Source: F1-60-MAGs149 sp037133755
GTDB taxonomy: Bacteria; Actinomycetota; Thermoleophilia; Gaiellales; F1-60-MAGs149
Length of the DNA stretch: 64,000 bases
Direction of reading: 5' to 3'
Assembly: GCA_037133755.1 (NCBI GenBank)
Contig: JBAXNN010000001.1
Span: 1 to 64,000 of the forward strand
Of this stretch, positions 38,601 to 45,193 are shown piece by piece. Under the pieces are notes generated by a model. It saw only the letters and a list, made by a program, of their open reading frames with translations, made no database searches and was not told where the DNA came from. A program made the translations under genes and the position numbers. The first letter of the stretch is position 1. Each line of letters begins with the position of its first letter.

Positions 38601-40484
38601 TAGGCCGGTGGACTGCCACGACCACGAGGGCGAGAGCGTGCCGTTCAGCGCGTACTTCAAGACGCCCGAGTCGATTCCGATCGTGTACGCGTCCTGCTTG
38701 CGTAACAGGCCCTGAAGGCCCGTCGCGTTCGACGGCCGCACCCATGCCTCGAAAGTGAATGTGCCTGCAAGGTCGACGCCGGCCTGATCGGCCACGTAGA
38801 CCGTATCGGGCGTACCGCCGAAGCTGCGCGAGAGATCGGTCGGGATCGTCACGGGCCCGGCGGGGTCAGCATACGAGAGGACCACGAGACCCGAGCCGCC
38901 GTCACCGCCCTGGGACTCGGAGTTGTTCGGGCGGCCTGCGCCGCCACCACCGCCGCCGCGGCCGGCCGTGCCGCTCGTCGCCTTCGTGGCGGTTTCCACC
39001 ACACCCGCCCCTCCCCCATCGGTGCCCGAGCCCGCCGTGATGCCCGAGCCCGCACTGTGCACACCACCGCCGCCACCGCCGCCGTAGCGCACCAGCGTGC
39101 CGGTGATGGACGATGGACGACCGGCCCCGCCTGTGCCTCCGGCGGTGATCGAACCGGCAGAGCCGGTGCCACCGGCGCCGCCGCCGCCGCCGCCGGTGTA
39201 CGGGGGCGTCGTGTAGCCGACGTTGCCGTCGTAGCCCTGACGTGTGATGCCGGTACCGGTGCCGCTCCCGATCGCCGACGCACCGGCGCCGCCACCCGAG
39301 CCGCCACTCTCGGCCGAACTTGAGCTGCTGTAGCTGCCACCGCGACCGCCGCCACTGGTCGTGACGTCAGCGAACCACGACGACCCGCCGCTCGTGCCGG
39401 CACGTGCTGGCAGCGTTGAGGCTGCCCCGGTCGCCCACAGCGCTCCGAGGCCACCCATGCCCACCGTCACCGTGTTGGCCGCGGTCGTGACGGTCTTTGT
39501 TCCCTGCAGCACACCACCGCCGCCGCCACCACCACCGACCCACGCGCCACCGCCGCCACCGCCGGCGAGCACGAGGTAGTCCACGCTCGTGACGCCGGTC
39601 GGCGCTGTCCAGCCGCCGTCGGAGGTGAGGTACGAGCGCGGGAACGTGACCACGGTACGACCGCTGCTCGTAGCCGACGTCTTCGTGTCGATCCACGACG
39701 GCGACCCATTGATCGTCAGGGCCGATCCCACCGCAGCTCCCGTGACGCGGTTCGCCGCGGTCGCGCCCGAGCCGTCGTTGAAGTCCCAGTAGCCGACGAG
39801 CCCCGTCGCATTGGCAGGTCCCCACGTGCGCATATCCGTTTGGATCTGTGCCTCGGTTCGCGCCGTGGTCCAGTACCGCACCTCGTCGATGCTTCCCGGG
39901 AAGTAATTCGTCGTGCTCGTCAAGCCGATCAGGCCCACGCGGAATGGATAGCCGGACATATTGCTCGAGTAGCTCGAAACCGCCGCGCCGAGCCCCGTCA
40001 ATGTGGCGACGGTCGTGCCGTTGATCCGCAGCCAGGCCGATGTCGTCGAGCGCACGAGCGCGACATGCGTCCATTCCCCAGTACGAGCTGGAACACCCGA
40101 GTCGAGCCAGGTGGTCCAGCCAGCACTGGTGTACAGGTACCACTGGTAGGTACCACCACGGACGGCGATGCCGGCGTCGCCATCGCGTCCCACAATCCAG
40201 CAGTACCCGGCGGTACCACACGTGCTCGTGCTCGTGATGCGCGACCAGGCTTCGTACGTGAACGTCGTGTTCGATGCGAAGATCGAGCTCGTCGATGAGA
40301 CGTACTGCGACGTGCCGTCCAGGGATAGCGCCGTGTCGTCCGCCGCCTGCGCGGGCAACGCAAACGCGCACGCCGCGACCAGCGTGGCGATGAAGGCCAA
40401 CGCGAAGCGGGAGCACCGGGGTGCTCCGACCCGGAATGGCGGTTTGCCTTCCGGACGATCCTGGGCCGAAAACGGCATATACAA
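23613..40484 (-). CDS. Giant secreted multidomain repeat protein (LamG, Ig-like, VCBS, MBG/YDG, Fn3)
   Basis: 5,623 residues in one uninterrupted frame. Signal peptide 1-47 (ends FALPAQA). LamG-type domain ~50-245; Gly-rich block ~280-545; second LamG ~555-765; cadherin-like domain ~775-856. Then 27 Ig-like modules (~857-3700): five ~115-aa 'YKQ...GAKAIVVDTTAP' units and 22 ~103-aa Big_12-like units (PTNASSITYTLTFSEAVTGV, with two Cys each). Next come a cadherin-like domain, eight VCBS repeats (~3815-4735, DTAAxDTFxNxTGTL), MBG/YDG domains (~4735-5160), an Fn3 domain (~5165-5262) and a unique C-terminal region with no LPXTG or membrane anchor. Probably a surface or matrix adhesin. The start is TTG 40484 or ATG 40478; the mRNA is probably leaderless. 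Confidence 0.9.
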   Translation of the reverse strand: MYMPFSAQDRPEGKPPFRVGAPRCSRFALAFIATLVAACAFALPAQAADDTALSLDGTSQYVSSTSSIFASNTTFTYEAWSRITSTSTCGTAGYCWIVGRDGDAGIAVRGGTYQWYLYTSAGWTTWLDSGVPARTGEWTHVALVRSTTSAWLRINGTTVATLTGLGAAVSSYSSNMSGYPFRVGLIGLTSTTNYFPGSIDEVRYWTTARTEAQIQTDMRTWGPANATGLVGYWDFNDGSGATAANRVTGAAVGSALTINGSPSWIDTKTSATSSGRTVVTFPRSYLTSDGGWTAPTGVTSVDYLVLAGGGGGGAWVGGGGGGGGVLQGTKTVTTAANTVTVGMGGLGALWATGAASTLPARAGTSGGSSWFADVTTSGGGRGGSYSSSSSAESGGSGGGAGASAIGSGTGTGITRQGYDGNVGYTTPPYTGGGGGGAGGTGSAGSITAGGTGGAGRPSSITGTLVRYGGGGGGGVHSAGSGITAGSGTDGGGAGVVETATKATSGTAGRGGGGGGAGRPNNSESQGGDGGSGLVVLSYADPAGPVTIPTDLSRSFGGTPDTVYVADQAGVDLAGTFTFEAWVRPSNATGLQGLLRKQDAYTIGIDSGVLKYALNGTLSPSWSWQSTGLSIPTGSWTHIAFVKDGTTVSVYLNGSATASFTGSTGVPATLLNTAYPLYVGANGATCTVPMEVCDTAGAEFYNGLLSEFRLWSTARTGAQIAGAYNKRLASNLLTFPFDEPSGTVAYNTARTGGSTLNGTYTGTASSATIPTLSSPTTFAVNDTGTYSGFLPGYDASGDVTFAVGSQGVKGTVAITSATGAFTYTPTTNSAGLDAFTYTVTRGSTTSAAQTIGASITDVTAPTVSSFSSSTADGSYKQGSTINITATTNEAIQSGNTLTVTLDTGATVLLTAASAGTSLTGTYTVGASQTSSDLTVSSFTIGTVADSAGNAMTSTTVPSGASNIAGAKAIVVDTTAPTVASFSSSTADGSYKQSATINVTATTNEAIQSGNTLTVTLDTGATVLLTAASAGTSLTGTYTVGASQTSSDLTVSSFTIGTVADTAGNAMTSTTVPSGASNIAGAKAIVIDTTAPTVSSFSSAQSTPTNAASIAYTLTFSESVTGVAAGDFSNSGTATSCSFAPGTDSGSSRTVTITSCGEGTIIPVFAVGGATDTAGNTGPASAATATTTLTRDVTAPTVSSFTSAVSTPTNSASITYTLTFSESVTGVAAGDFSNGGTATSCSFAPGTDSGTTRTVTITSCSAGTIIPVFAAAGASDIAGNTGPASAATATTTITRDVTAPTVSSFSSSTADGSYKQNATINITATTNEAIQAGNTLTVTLDTGATVLLTAASAGTTLTGTYTVGASQNSSDLTVSSFTIGTVADSAGNAMTSTTVPTGTNNIAGAKAIVIDTTAPTVSSFSSSTADGAYKQGATINITATASEAVQSGNTLTVTLDTGATVVLTAASAGTTLTGTYTVGASQTSSDLTVSSFTIGTVADTAGNAMTSTTVPSGASNIAGAKAIVVDTTAPTVSSFTSAQSTPTNASSIAYTLTFSESVTGVAAGDFSNTGTATSCVFAPGTDSGTSRTVTITSCSAGTIVPEFAVGGASDTAGNTGPASAATATSTITRDVTAPTVSSFVSAASTPTNASSVTYTLTFSEAVTGVASGDFSNSGTATSCSFAPGSDSGTSRTVTITSCGEGTIIPVFALGGATDAAGNTGPASAATATTTITRDVTAPTVASFSSSTANGSYKAGATINITATTSEAVQSGNTLTATLDTGEAVVLTAASAGTTLSGTYTVAAAQNSADLTVSSFTIGTVADTAGNAMTSTTVPTGANNIAGAKAIVVDTTAPSVSSFTSAQASPTNAASFSYTITFAESVTGVAAGDFSNSGTAASCSFAPGTDSGTSRTVTITSCGEGTVIPVFASGGATDAAGNTGPASASTSSTTITIDRTAPTAALTAVTSTPTNASSISYTLTFSESVTGVAAGDFTQTGTATGCVFAPGADTGATRTVTLTSCSAGTIIPHFAANGATDAAGNTGPATIADGPTITRDTTAPTVSSFTAVTSTPTNASSISYTLTFSEAVTGVAAGDFSQTGTATSCVFDPGTDSGSSRTVTITGCSAGTVIPQLAVGAVSDAASNTGPASASTGATVTIDRTAPTVSSFTSAQGTPTNATSFTYTLTFSEAVTGVAAGDFSNSGTATGCSYSPGTDSGTSRTVTVSNCSEGTVIPEFALGGASDAAGNAGPASAATSSTTITIDRTAPTATLTAVTATPTNATSIVYTLTFSESVTGVAAGDFTQTGTATGCVFAPGTDAGAIRTVTLTSCSAGTIIPHFAANGATDTAGNTGPTTIADGPTITRDAAAPTVSSFVAVTSSPTNAATLTYTLTFSRTVTGVAAGDFSNTGTAASCVFDPGADSGTARTVTITGCGEGTIIPRFAAGGAIDGVGSTGPATAADGETITRDITPPTVASFAAVTSSPTNASTLTYTLTFSDSVTGVAAGDFSNTGTASGCAFAPGTDTGTSRTVTITGCGEGTIIPRFAAGGADDLAGNAGPAAAATGATITRDVTAPTVSGFTSAQATPTNATSFTYTLTFSEAVTGVAAGDFTQTGTATGCVFAPGTDSGASRTVTVTGCSEGTVIPHFAANGATDAAGNAGPVTIADGSTITRDTTAPAVSSFVAVTASPTNTTTLSYTLAFSEAVTGVAAGDFSNTGTATSCAFDPGADAGSSRTVTITGCSEGTVIPRLAVNAVADAAGNAGPASASTGATVTIDRTAPTVVSFTSAQVTPTNAASVVYTLTFSEAVTGVAAGDISNSGTATGCSFSPGADSGSSRTVTVSSCSEGTVIPEFALGGATDAAGNTGPAAAATSGTAITIDRTAPTAALTAVTATPTNATSIVYTLTFSESVTGVAAGDFTQTGTATGCVFATGTDAGAIRTVTLTSCSAGTIIPHFAANGATDAAGNAGPTTISDGPTITRDTAAPTVSSFTAVTSSPTNAASISYTLSFSRAVTGVTAGDFSNTGTAASCVFDPGADSGTSRTVTITSCGEGTIIPRFAANGATDAVSNTGPATAADGSTVTRDITAPTVASFTAVTSSPTNASTLTYTLTFSDSVTGVAAGDFSNTGTASGCAFAPGTDTGTSRTVTITGCGEGTIIPRFAAGGADDLAGNAGPAAAATGATITRDVTAPTVSGFTSAQATPTNATSFTYTLTFSEAVTGVAAGDFSNTGTAASCAFAPGTDSGASRTVTITGCSAGTVIPEFAAGGATDAAGNTGPAAAASATTTITRDVTAPTATLTAVTTSPTNAAALTYTLTFSEAVTGVAAGDFTNTGTATGCAFDPGTDSGSSRTVTISSCSNGTVVPRLAINAATDAAGNTGPAAVADGSSITIDRTAPTVSSFTSAQATPTTAASFTYTLTFSESVTGIAAGDFSNTGTATGCAFAPGTDSGATRTVTITSCSEGTVTPEFAINGAADAAGNSGPATAATASTTITRDVTAPTISSLTAVTASPTNATTLTYTLTFSEAVTGVAAGDFTNTGTATGCVFAPGTDSGATRTVTVTSCSDGTVIPRFAANGATDGANTGPASAFVGDTILRDAVAPDVSSFTATTPTLTNGANVVYTLTFTKNVTGVVAGDFSNTGTAVGCVFNPGTDSGSSRTVTVTGCTDGTVIPRFAVNGATDGANTGPATAATGTTVTRDTVAPVLAAIGVAGTEDTTLTFAQADFSGAYTDARTSTPTSVTIVGLPYTGSLRLSGTPVTAGQVVPYADLGSLTYVPVANANGAIAFTVSASDGLNSSSPATTVTMTLAPVNDAPTLATPTTATYTDTAANDTFTNATGTLGGADVDTGDTLLYGIQGVTPAATVASIGTYGTLTVTRATGAYVFAPNRAAINARTTDTTETFTVTVGDGSASATAVFTVAITAANDAPTLATPATITFTDTAAVDSFANETGTLAGADRDTGATLAYSIATGTNTSANVGGVTYDRAKAGTYGTLRVVSTTGAYAFVPDATAINAAPADTTETFTVRVSDGTATTDAVVTVSITGVNDRPIVTAPTGGTVTDTAAVDTFSNVTGTLAASDAEGTTPTFGVQGVTPVSGSSTIDGAYGTLTVASGGGWTYVPDAAVINALSANTSDAFTVTASDGSLIGTGTLTITIVATNDTPVLPVPTGATVVDTAGTDTFTAVTGVITSTDAEGTARTYGIDTGSATATTQVGTYGTLVINAATGAWTYTPNATAVNARATSTSDTFTVVASDGVLTASRTLTLSITGANDTPILAAPSGGVVRDDDSNGSLPGLSASLAATDAEGSVLSYGIVSGGSTVTSLAGAYGTLSIVAATGAWTYTPDDTLVRALVGLALEPFTINVTDGTATASLPMTISLMGINNRPVLSAPSGGFLTDTSGVDAYPTPLTGNLVSSDPDFTTVAYGIDGVTPALGVSTSVGAYGTLVVNGSTGGWEYTPNATAVNALASSATDTFVVTAGDGSLTAQRALVISIAATNDRPLLNAVTGPAYTDTAAADTFANATGTLVSTDAEGTARAYDATGATTASQAVGGITYNRVVVGTYGTLRVASATGQYVYVPNDAAINALAADATDAFTVSASDGSLSSTRTLSVSIAATDDAPMLTAPAALVMTDTAAADTFAVESGVLTGADAESAPLTYGIVAGVDNGATVSITGTYGTLALRKSNGAFTFTPNDAAVNALATSASESFTVRVSDGTLTADRTLAVNITATRETPVVTWADPASISYGTSLSGTQLNPAATAYAGAVAGTFAYAEGATPRAAGDVLGVGTHTLVATFTPTDGTTYTTATDSSNVVVVRADQTINANAASSSLTYGGAGTTLSATYTGPHGTGLVTYAVVSGPCSVSGANLTVTGAGTCQVTASIAADGNYNAATSAAITINVAKATLTVTAQNAQKRVTTPDPTLSYLVTGYVGADNASAINVSGLSALRAVGEQVGTYAIGFTGTATAANYDFAYTGGLFTIIDKDVPTITWATPAAITYGTALSGTQLNAVASFGGNPVPGTFAYAIGNTPIASGSVLLAGSRVVTATFTPSDTATYANGITAQVTLTVDRKTLTVTGITAADKAYDGSAMATLDRTGATLVGVVGSDAVTLDTSAIAGAFGSPDVGASRTVTVSGLALAGADRAQYLLTQPTATATIAATVPGLPSSVSAAAGDARATVEWSAPAFTGGTAITRYTVTASPGGRTCAWTSGPLTCAITGLTNGTAYTFTVRAANAVGVGAASSASNAVTPSAPAAPTPVDDNATVDPNGSALVQVGCAASARACTATVTMFIGSTQIATSQSQIAAGQTKNVALALPLKLQRKLAADGTLTVNVVTTIDIDGSQVRVQSTIELTAPPAQAVRSASLKANADGSAVVTGECAGSAVTRCDGTITLYGDPSVLDARAARISRANERVVIGTAKFAGAAGTAVTAKTTLSAAGRKLLQKRGAVRVTPVMTFAGGTRLDSELAGFTLSMMNAEQWLRRAMATLYVGGQPRMDLNILLDQAKRRAVNWKVAAGKIENTIIPQREQARERVAALPTPPPSLQPIVTLLLRAFNQSLQANHAYVDWLRSGRAADDKGWRISLRASATKAQLIARLAKAGAPYGIRVPSATNFWP
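30823..31169 (-). repeat. 347-bp exact repeat in the giant gene, copy A
   Basis: Identical base for base to 32677-33023, offset 1,854 bp = six 309-bp Ig units. It covers one full 103-aa unit plus its edges, while neighbouring units differ at many positions, so the copies were homogenised or duplicated recently. Confidence 0.9.
32677..33023 (-). repeat. 347-bp exact repeat in the giant gene, copy B
   Basis: Second copy of 30823-31169. The flanking units on both sides also pair best with units six positions away, giving a six-unit higher-order period. Confidence 0.9.
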
Positions 40485-40490
40485 GCCAAA

Positions 40491-40520
40491 ACGGTAGGTG
40501 ACCGTTGTTGCACACGTGTG
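40491..40520 (-). promoter_or_regulatory. Palindrome promoter of the giant repeat-protein gene
   Basis: On the minus strand, CACACGTGTG (40520-40511) is followed after 14 nt by TACCGT (40496-40491), which ends 6 nt before TTG 40484 and 12 nt before ATG 40478. Same module as at 7444, 57160 and 63515. Confidence 0.6.
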
Positions 40521-40601
40521 CTCAACTGACGGTTCATCTCCGTCAACCGCCGAAATTCGCCAATTGGGTGATCCAGCCCACTGCAGCGGGCTGAAATCGG
40601 C

Positions 40602-41924
<1,323 letters not shown>

Positions 41925-41956
41925 ATCCGGATTCTAGGCGTTCCTAGAAATTTGCG

Positions 41957-42298
41957 CTAGAGCCAGACTTCGCGGTTGCGGAGGTCGGCCGCACCTGCCT
42001 CACGCGCGATGCGCTCCAACTCGGCTGCCAGCCAGCCGATTCGGACGATGTGCCCCGTGACGAGGATGATTCCGAAATGCCCTTCCCCCTCGGAAACCGC
42101 CGCTCGCCCGAGGCGGCAGAAGTCCTCGCGATTGTGCGTGACCAGCACCTGGCGGCCATCCCGAGCACGCCGCAGGACGTCAGGATCGCTCAGTCCGAGC
42201 AGTGACGGTACGCCATCGATCGCCTCGGCCTCGATCCCGCGTTCGGCCAGCACTCCGACGAGCTCTGCGGTGATCATCGCGTCGAGGAGAAATCTCAA
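41957..42298 (-). CDS. DUF5615 PIN-like toxin
   Basis: A 113-residue PIN-like (Mut7-C-related) protein: MRFLLDAMITAELVGVLAERGIEAEAI, then DPDVLRRARDGRQVLVTHNREDFCRL. The first Asp and the NREDF motif are the family's putative active-site residues. ATG 42298 overlaps the stop of the upstream DUF433-like gene (ATGA), as expected of a toxin-antitoxin pair. Ribonuclease activity is inferred from the fold. Confidence 0.8.
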   Translation of the reverse strand: MRFLLDAMITAELVGVLAERGIEAEAIDGVPSLLGLSDPDVLRRARDGRQVLVTHNREDFCRLGRAAVSEGEGHFGIILVTGHIVRIGWLAAELERIAREAGAADLRNREVWL

Positions 42299-42708
42299 CC
42301 GGCGGCGCGCTCCAACCCGGCGAGATACTCGGCTTTGCCGCGTTCGCCGGCGATGCGATTGGCCTCAACACGGGCATCGATCTCATCTGGATAGGCCCCG
42401 TAATACGCAATCGCGGCGTCCATATCGGGTCTTGAGCGACCGGTGTATTCGATGGCCTCGTCGACATCGCCGCCACATGCTTTCAGGATGTCGATCAGCT
42501 CCCAGATGTCGACACCCGTCCCGAGGAGGTACGCGCGACGACCGGTGGCACCGTTCATGAAGCCGATGCGTGGGTGTCGCTGCATCCGAAGTCCCTCGTC
42601 GATCAGCCGCTGTGCCAGCGTACGGGGCGGAATGCCTTCGAGACTCGCCTCGAAGAAGAGGCACTGCAGGGCGTGATCATTGAGGCGAAGGCTGAGCGGC
42701 GCGGTCAT
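42295..42708 (-). CDS. DUF433-like antitoxin with RHH-like N terminus
   Basis: A 137-residue protein. Residues ~5-42 (SLRLNDHALQCLFFEASLEG, RTLAQRLIDEGLRM) resemble a short strand-helix-helix DNA-binding unit. Residues ~44-95 (HPRIGFMNGATGRRAYLLGTGVDIWELIDILKACGGDVDEAIEYTG) carry the DUF433 signature. DUF433 proteins are regular partners of DUF5615 PIN-like toxins. An inverted repeat overlapping its start (42708-42736) is a candidate operator. The domain combination is somewhat longer than usual DUF433 antitoxins. Confidence 0.75.
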   Translation of the reverse strand: MTAPLSLRLNDHALQCLFFEASLEGIPPRTLAQRLIDEGLRMQRHPRIGFMNGATGRRAYLLGTGVDIWELIDILKACGGDVDEAIEYTGRSRPDMDAAIAYYGAYPDEIDARVEANRIAGERGKAEYLAGLERAAG

Positions 42709-42736
42709 GTAGCGCAGTGTAGTGCAAAACGCTACA
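42708..42736. promoter_or_regulatory. Putative DUF433 antitoxin operator
   Basis: TGTAGCG (42708-42714) and its exact complement CGCTACA (42730-42736), 7-bp arms separated by 15 bp, overlapping the antitoxin ATG and lying just upstream of the divergent phzF-like promoter. Confidence 0.55.
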
Positions 42737-42761
42737 CCGAGGTGCGCGGTATCGTGCCGAC

Positions 42762-43583
42762 ATGCGCACGCTTCGCTACGTGATCGTCGACGTCTTCACC
42801 GCCACGCCGCTCGAGGGCAATCCGCTCGCGGTGTTCACCGGCGCCGACGGGGTCGACGACGCCACGATGCAGGCGCTGGCGCGCGAGACGAACCTGTCGG
42901 AGACGACGTTCCTGCAGCGCGCCACCGAGGGCGGCACCGCGCGACTCCGCATCTTCACGCCCGCCGAGGAGATCCCCTTTGCCGGGCACCCCGTGCTCGG
43001 CTCGGCCTGGGTGATCGCGCGCGCCACGCCGATCCACCTGATCGGCTTCGAGACCGGCATGGGCATCATCCCCGTCGAGATCGAGCGCGAGGGCGGCACG
43101 CTGATCGGCGGACGCATGACGCAGCCCGACCCACTGATCGGCCCCGCCGACGTGGACACCGACGAGCTGGGCCGCGCGCTCGGCGTACCGCTGATCGGCG
43201 AGCCGGCCAAGGCCGCCAACGGCATCAACCACCTGCTCTGCCCCGTCGCCGACGTGTCGAAGGCCACTCCCAACATGCAGGCACTCGCCGAGTACGACGT
43301 GCACACCGTCTACGTCTGGGCACCGGAGCAGGACGGCATCATGCGCACCCGCATGTTCTCGCCGCTCGACGGCATCTGGGAAGACCCCGCTACCGGCTCT
43401 GCCGCTGGTGCACTCGGTGCGCACCTCCTGCAGAGCGGTGTCGTGCAGCCCGGGCGCATCACGATGCTGCAGGGCGTCGAGATGCTCCGCCCGTCCTACA
43501 TTGAGGTCGATGTCGCACCGGGCGAGGCGCCGCGCGTCGGCGGCTCGTGCCGCGTGGTCGCCCGGGGAGAATTCCAGCTGTGA
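42762..43583 (+). CDS. PhzF-family isomerase-like protein
   Basis: A 273-residue protein of the PhzF/diaminopimelate-epimerase fold: VDVFTATPLEGNPLAVF at the N terminus, catalytic Glu47 in NLSETTFLQ, the IPFAGHPVLGSAWVIA motif, and the second-lobe GSAAGALGAHLL. No other phenazine genes are present, so the substrate is unknown. The -10-like TATCGT (42750-42755) ends 6 nt before the ATG (leaderless). The stop overlaps the thioesterase GTG. Confidence 0.92.
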   Translation: MRTLRYVIVDVFTATPLEGNPLAVFTGADGVDDATMQALARETNLSETTFLQRATEGGTARLRIFTPAEEIPFAGHPVLGSAWVIARATPIHLIGFETGMGIIPVEIEREGGTLIGGRMTQPDPLIGPADVDTDELGRALGVPLIGEPAKAANGINHLLCPVADVSKATPNMQALAEYDVHTVYVWAPEQDGIMRTRMFSPLDGIWEDPATGSAAGALGAHLLQSGVVQPGRITMLQGVEMLRPSYIEVDVAPGEAPRVGGSCRVVARGEFQL

Positions 43584-43999
43584 CCGAGCCGATCGCACCC
43601 GGCCGCAAGGTCGTGCCCATCCGCTGGCGCGACCTCGACGGCTTCAACCACGTCAACAACGCCGTCTTCCTCAGCTACCTCGAGGAGGGCCGCGACGCGT
43701 GGCTCGAGAACGCGCTCGGCGAGGGCATCACCGAGCTGACGGAATTCGTCGTACGGCACGTCTCGATCGACTTCGTCTCGCAGATGACGCAGGAGGACGG
43801 CGACGCGATCGTGACCATCGAGGTCGAGAGCGTCGGCAACTCCTCGATCACGCTGCGCGAGATCATCCACGCGTCGTCCGACAATCGCCTCTGCGCCAGT
43901 GCCCGCGGTGTGCTCGTCCACACGAACCCCGAGCACACCGAGTCGAAGCGCCTGCCCGACGACCTGCGGGCGCGGCTCGAAGCGTCGATCGTCGCCTAG
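43580..43999 (+). CDS. Hotdog-fold acyl-CoA thioesterase (4HBT family)
   Basis: A 139-residue protein: VVPIRWRDLDGFNHVNNAVFLSYLEEGRDAWL is the YbgC/4HBT signature with the catalytic Asp (residue 18) and HVNN block, followed by the beta-sheet core. GTG 43580 overlaps the phzF stop (GTGA), implying coupled translation. The physiological acyl-CoA is unknown. Confidence 0.9.
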   Translation: MTEPIAPGRKVVPIRWRDLDGFNHVNNAVFLSYLEEGRDAWLENALGEGITELTEFVVRHVSIDFVSQMTQEDGDAIVTIEVESVGNSSITLREIIHASSDNRLCASARGVLVHTNPEHTESKRLPDDLRARLEASIVA

Positions 44000-44039
44000 G
44001 GACGCGAAGGGACCTGGCCCCTTTGCATGACTCGAGGAC

Positions 44040-45140
44040 CTACGACTTCGACTGGAGCGCCGTCTGGAAGTAGATGTTCTCGTTGTAGTGGTACGTGACG
44101 GGCACCGGCGGGGAGGTGCACGACGAGCCGTCCGCACTGTCGCAAAGCGTGAGCGAGCCGGTCTTCGACGGGGTCAGCGTGCAGGTTCCCGTGAGGACGC
44201 ACGGGTTGAAGTTCGACGGGCAGATTGGGATCGTGCCCGGGTTGAGATTCGGGATGTACGTGTTGTTGCCATTCGTGAACGTGATCATCACGATGGTGTC
44301 GCTGTACACGGCCTGCGTTGCCTCGTTGTAGGCGAGGAAGTCGAAGGTGCAGACGATGCCGTTGTTTTGGCACGCGTCGTAGCCGCCGCTGCTCATCGTC
44401 AACTTGTCGAGCACGATCGCGCCGCCGTTGCAGCCGACACCGCCGGGCGCTCCCTCAAGCGCCATGATCATGCCGAAGTTCTGGGGCGGGAAATACGCGC
44501 TCTGCTGCGGCGGGCACGAGAGCGTCACCGAGAACGACGTCCCCTGATCGATGATGACCGCGTAGATGTCCATGCTGAATTCGATCTCGTTGAAGTACTC
44601 GATGATCATCTCGTCGTCCGGCGAGTTCGGACACCCATTCGCGAGCGCTCGGTTCGGCAGCAGCACCGTCGTCGAGGCGCTCGTGGCCGTTTGGACCGAC
44701 GACTGACGCGGCGAGCGGTCGGAACTGGCGGCTCGCGGCACGTTCGTCACGGTACGAAACTCGTAGCGGCCGGCGGCCCCGGCCCGGCACACGTCGACCT
44801 TGCGCGATGCGTGCGCAGCGGTATCGGCGGCGGACCAGCGCGTGCGGCGGAGACCGACCCACGACCCCTTCTTTCCGTCGCGCGCCACGCGCCGCATCTG
44901 CACCTCGACGACAAGTGGTCGCCCGCGCAGCGAATCGGCGATGTGCTGGCGGATCGTGATCGTGTCGCCGGGGCGCATGTTGCCGTCGGCGGTCGCGCCG
45001 ACGTGCGAGTGTGTGATGCAGTCGTTGGCGCGCTTGGTGTCACCGGTGAGGTCGCACCCCTTCGTGGCCGCCTGCGCCGGCGCGGCGACGGCAGCGACGA
45101 TCAGGGCGAGCAGCAGCGTGAGGAACATGCGGTTGCGCAT
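44040..45140 (-). CDS. Secreted Cys-rich hypothetical protein
   Basis: A 366-residue protein with a signal peptide (FLTLLLALIVAAVAAPAQA) and a mature region rich in Thr, Asn and spaced Cys (KGCDLTGDTKRANDC; SCPPQQSAYFPPQN; GVGCNGGAIV; YDACQNNGIVC; CPSNFNPCVLTGTC; LCDSADGSSC). About fourteen Cys suggest disulfides in an extracytoplasmic protein. Repetitive beta-type patterns such as TYIPNLNPGTIPI are present. No family recognised. ATG 45140 starts the signal peptide; the frame stays open to 46085 but that part is antisense to the prenyltransferase reading. Confidence 0.75.
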   Translation of the reverse strand: MRNRMFLTLLLALIVAAVAAPAQAATKGCDLTGDTKRANDCITHSHVGATADGNMRPGDTITIRQHIADSLRGRPLVVEVQMRRVARDGKKGSWVGLRRTRWSAADTAAHASRKVDVCRAGAAGRYEFRTVTNVPRAASSDRSPRQSSVQTATSASTTVLLPNRALANGCPNSPDDEMIIEYFNEIEFSMDIYAVIIDQGTSFSVTLSCPPQQSAYFPPQNFGMIMALEGAPGGVGCNGGAIVLDKLTMSSGGYDACQNNGIVCTFDFLAYNEATQAVYSDTIVMITFTNGNNTYIPNLNPGTIPICPSNFNPCVLTGTCTLTPSKTGSLTLCDSADGSSCTSPPVPVTYHYNENIYFQTALQSKS

Positions 45141-45193
45141 ACCGTTGATCGTAGGCGACCACCGAAGCTCGCCACGGGCGAACGTCGGCTGGC

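Noticed and set aside
38930..39560. GGT/GGC-rich tract that could look like a microsatellite or G-quadruplex array
   Set aside because: It encodes the in-frame Gly-rich segment between the two LamG domains; irregular codon use argues against a simple repeat.
23613..40484. CRISPR-like periodic repeats
   Set aside because: The ~309- and ~345-bp periods are in-frame protein repeats with codon-level divergence, not short identical repeats with unique spacers.
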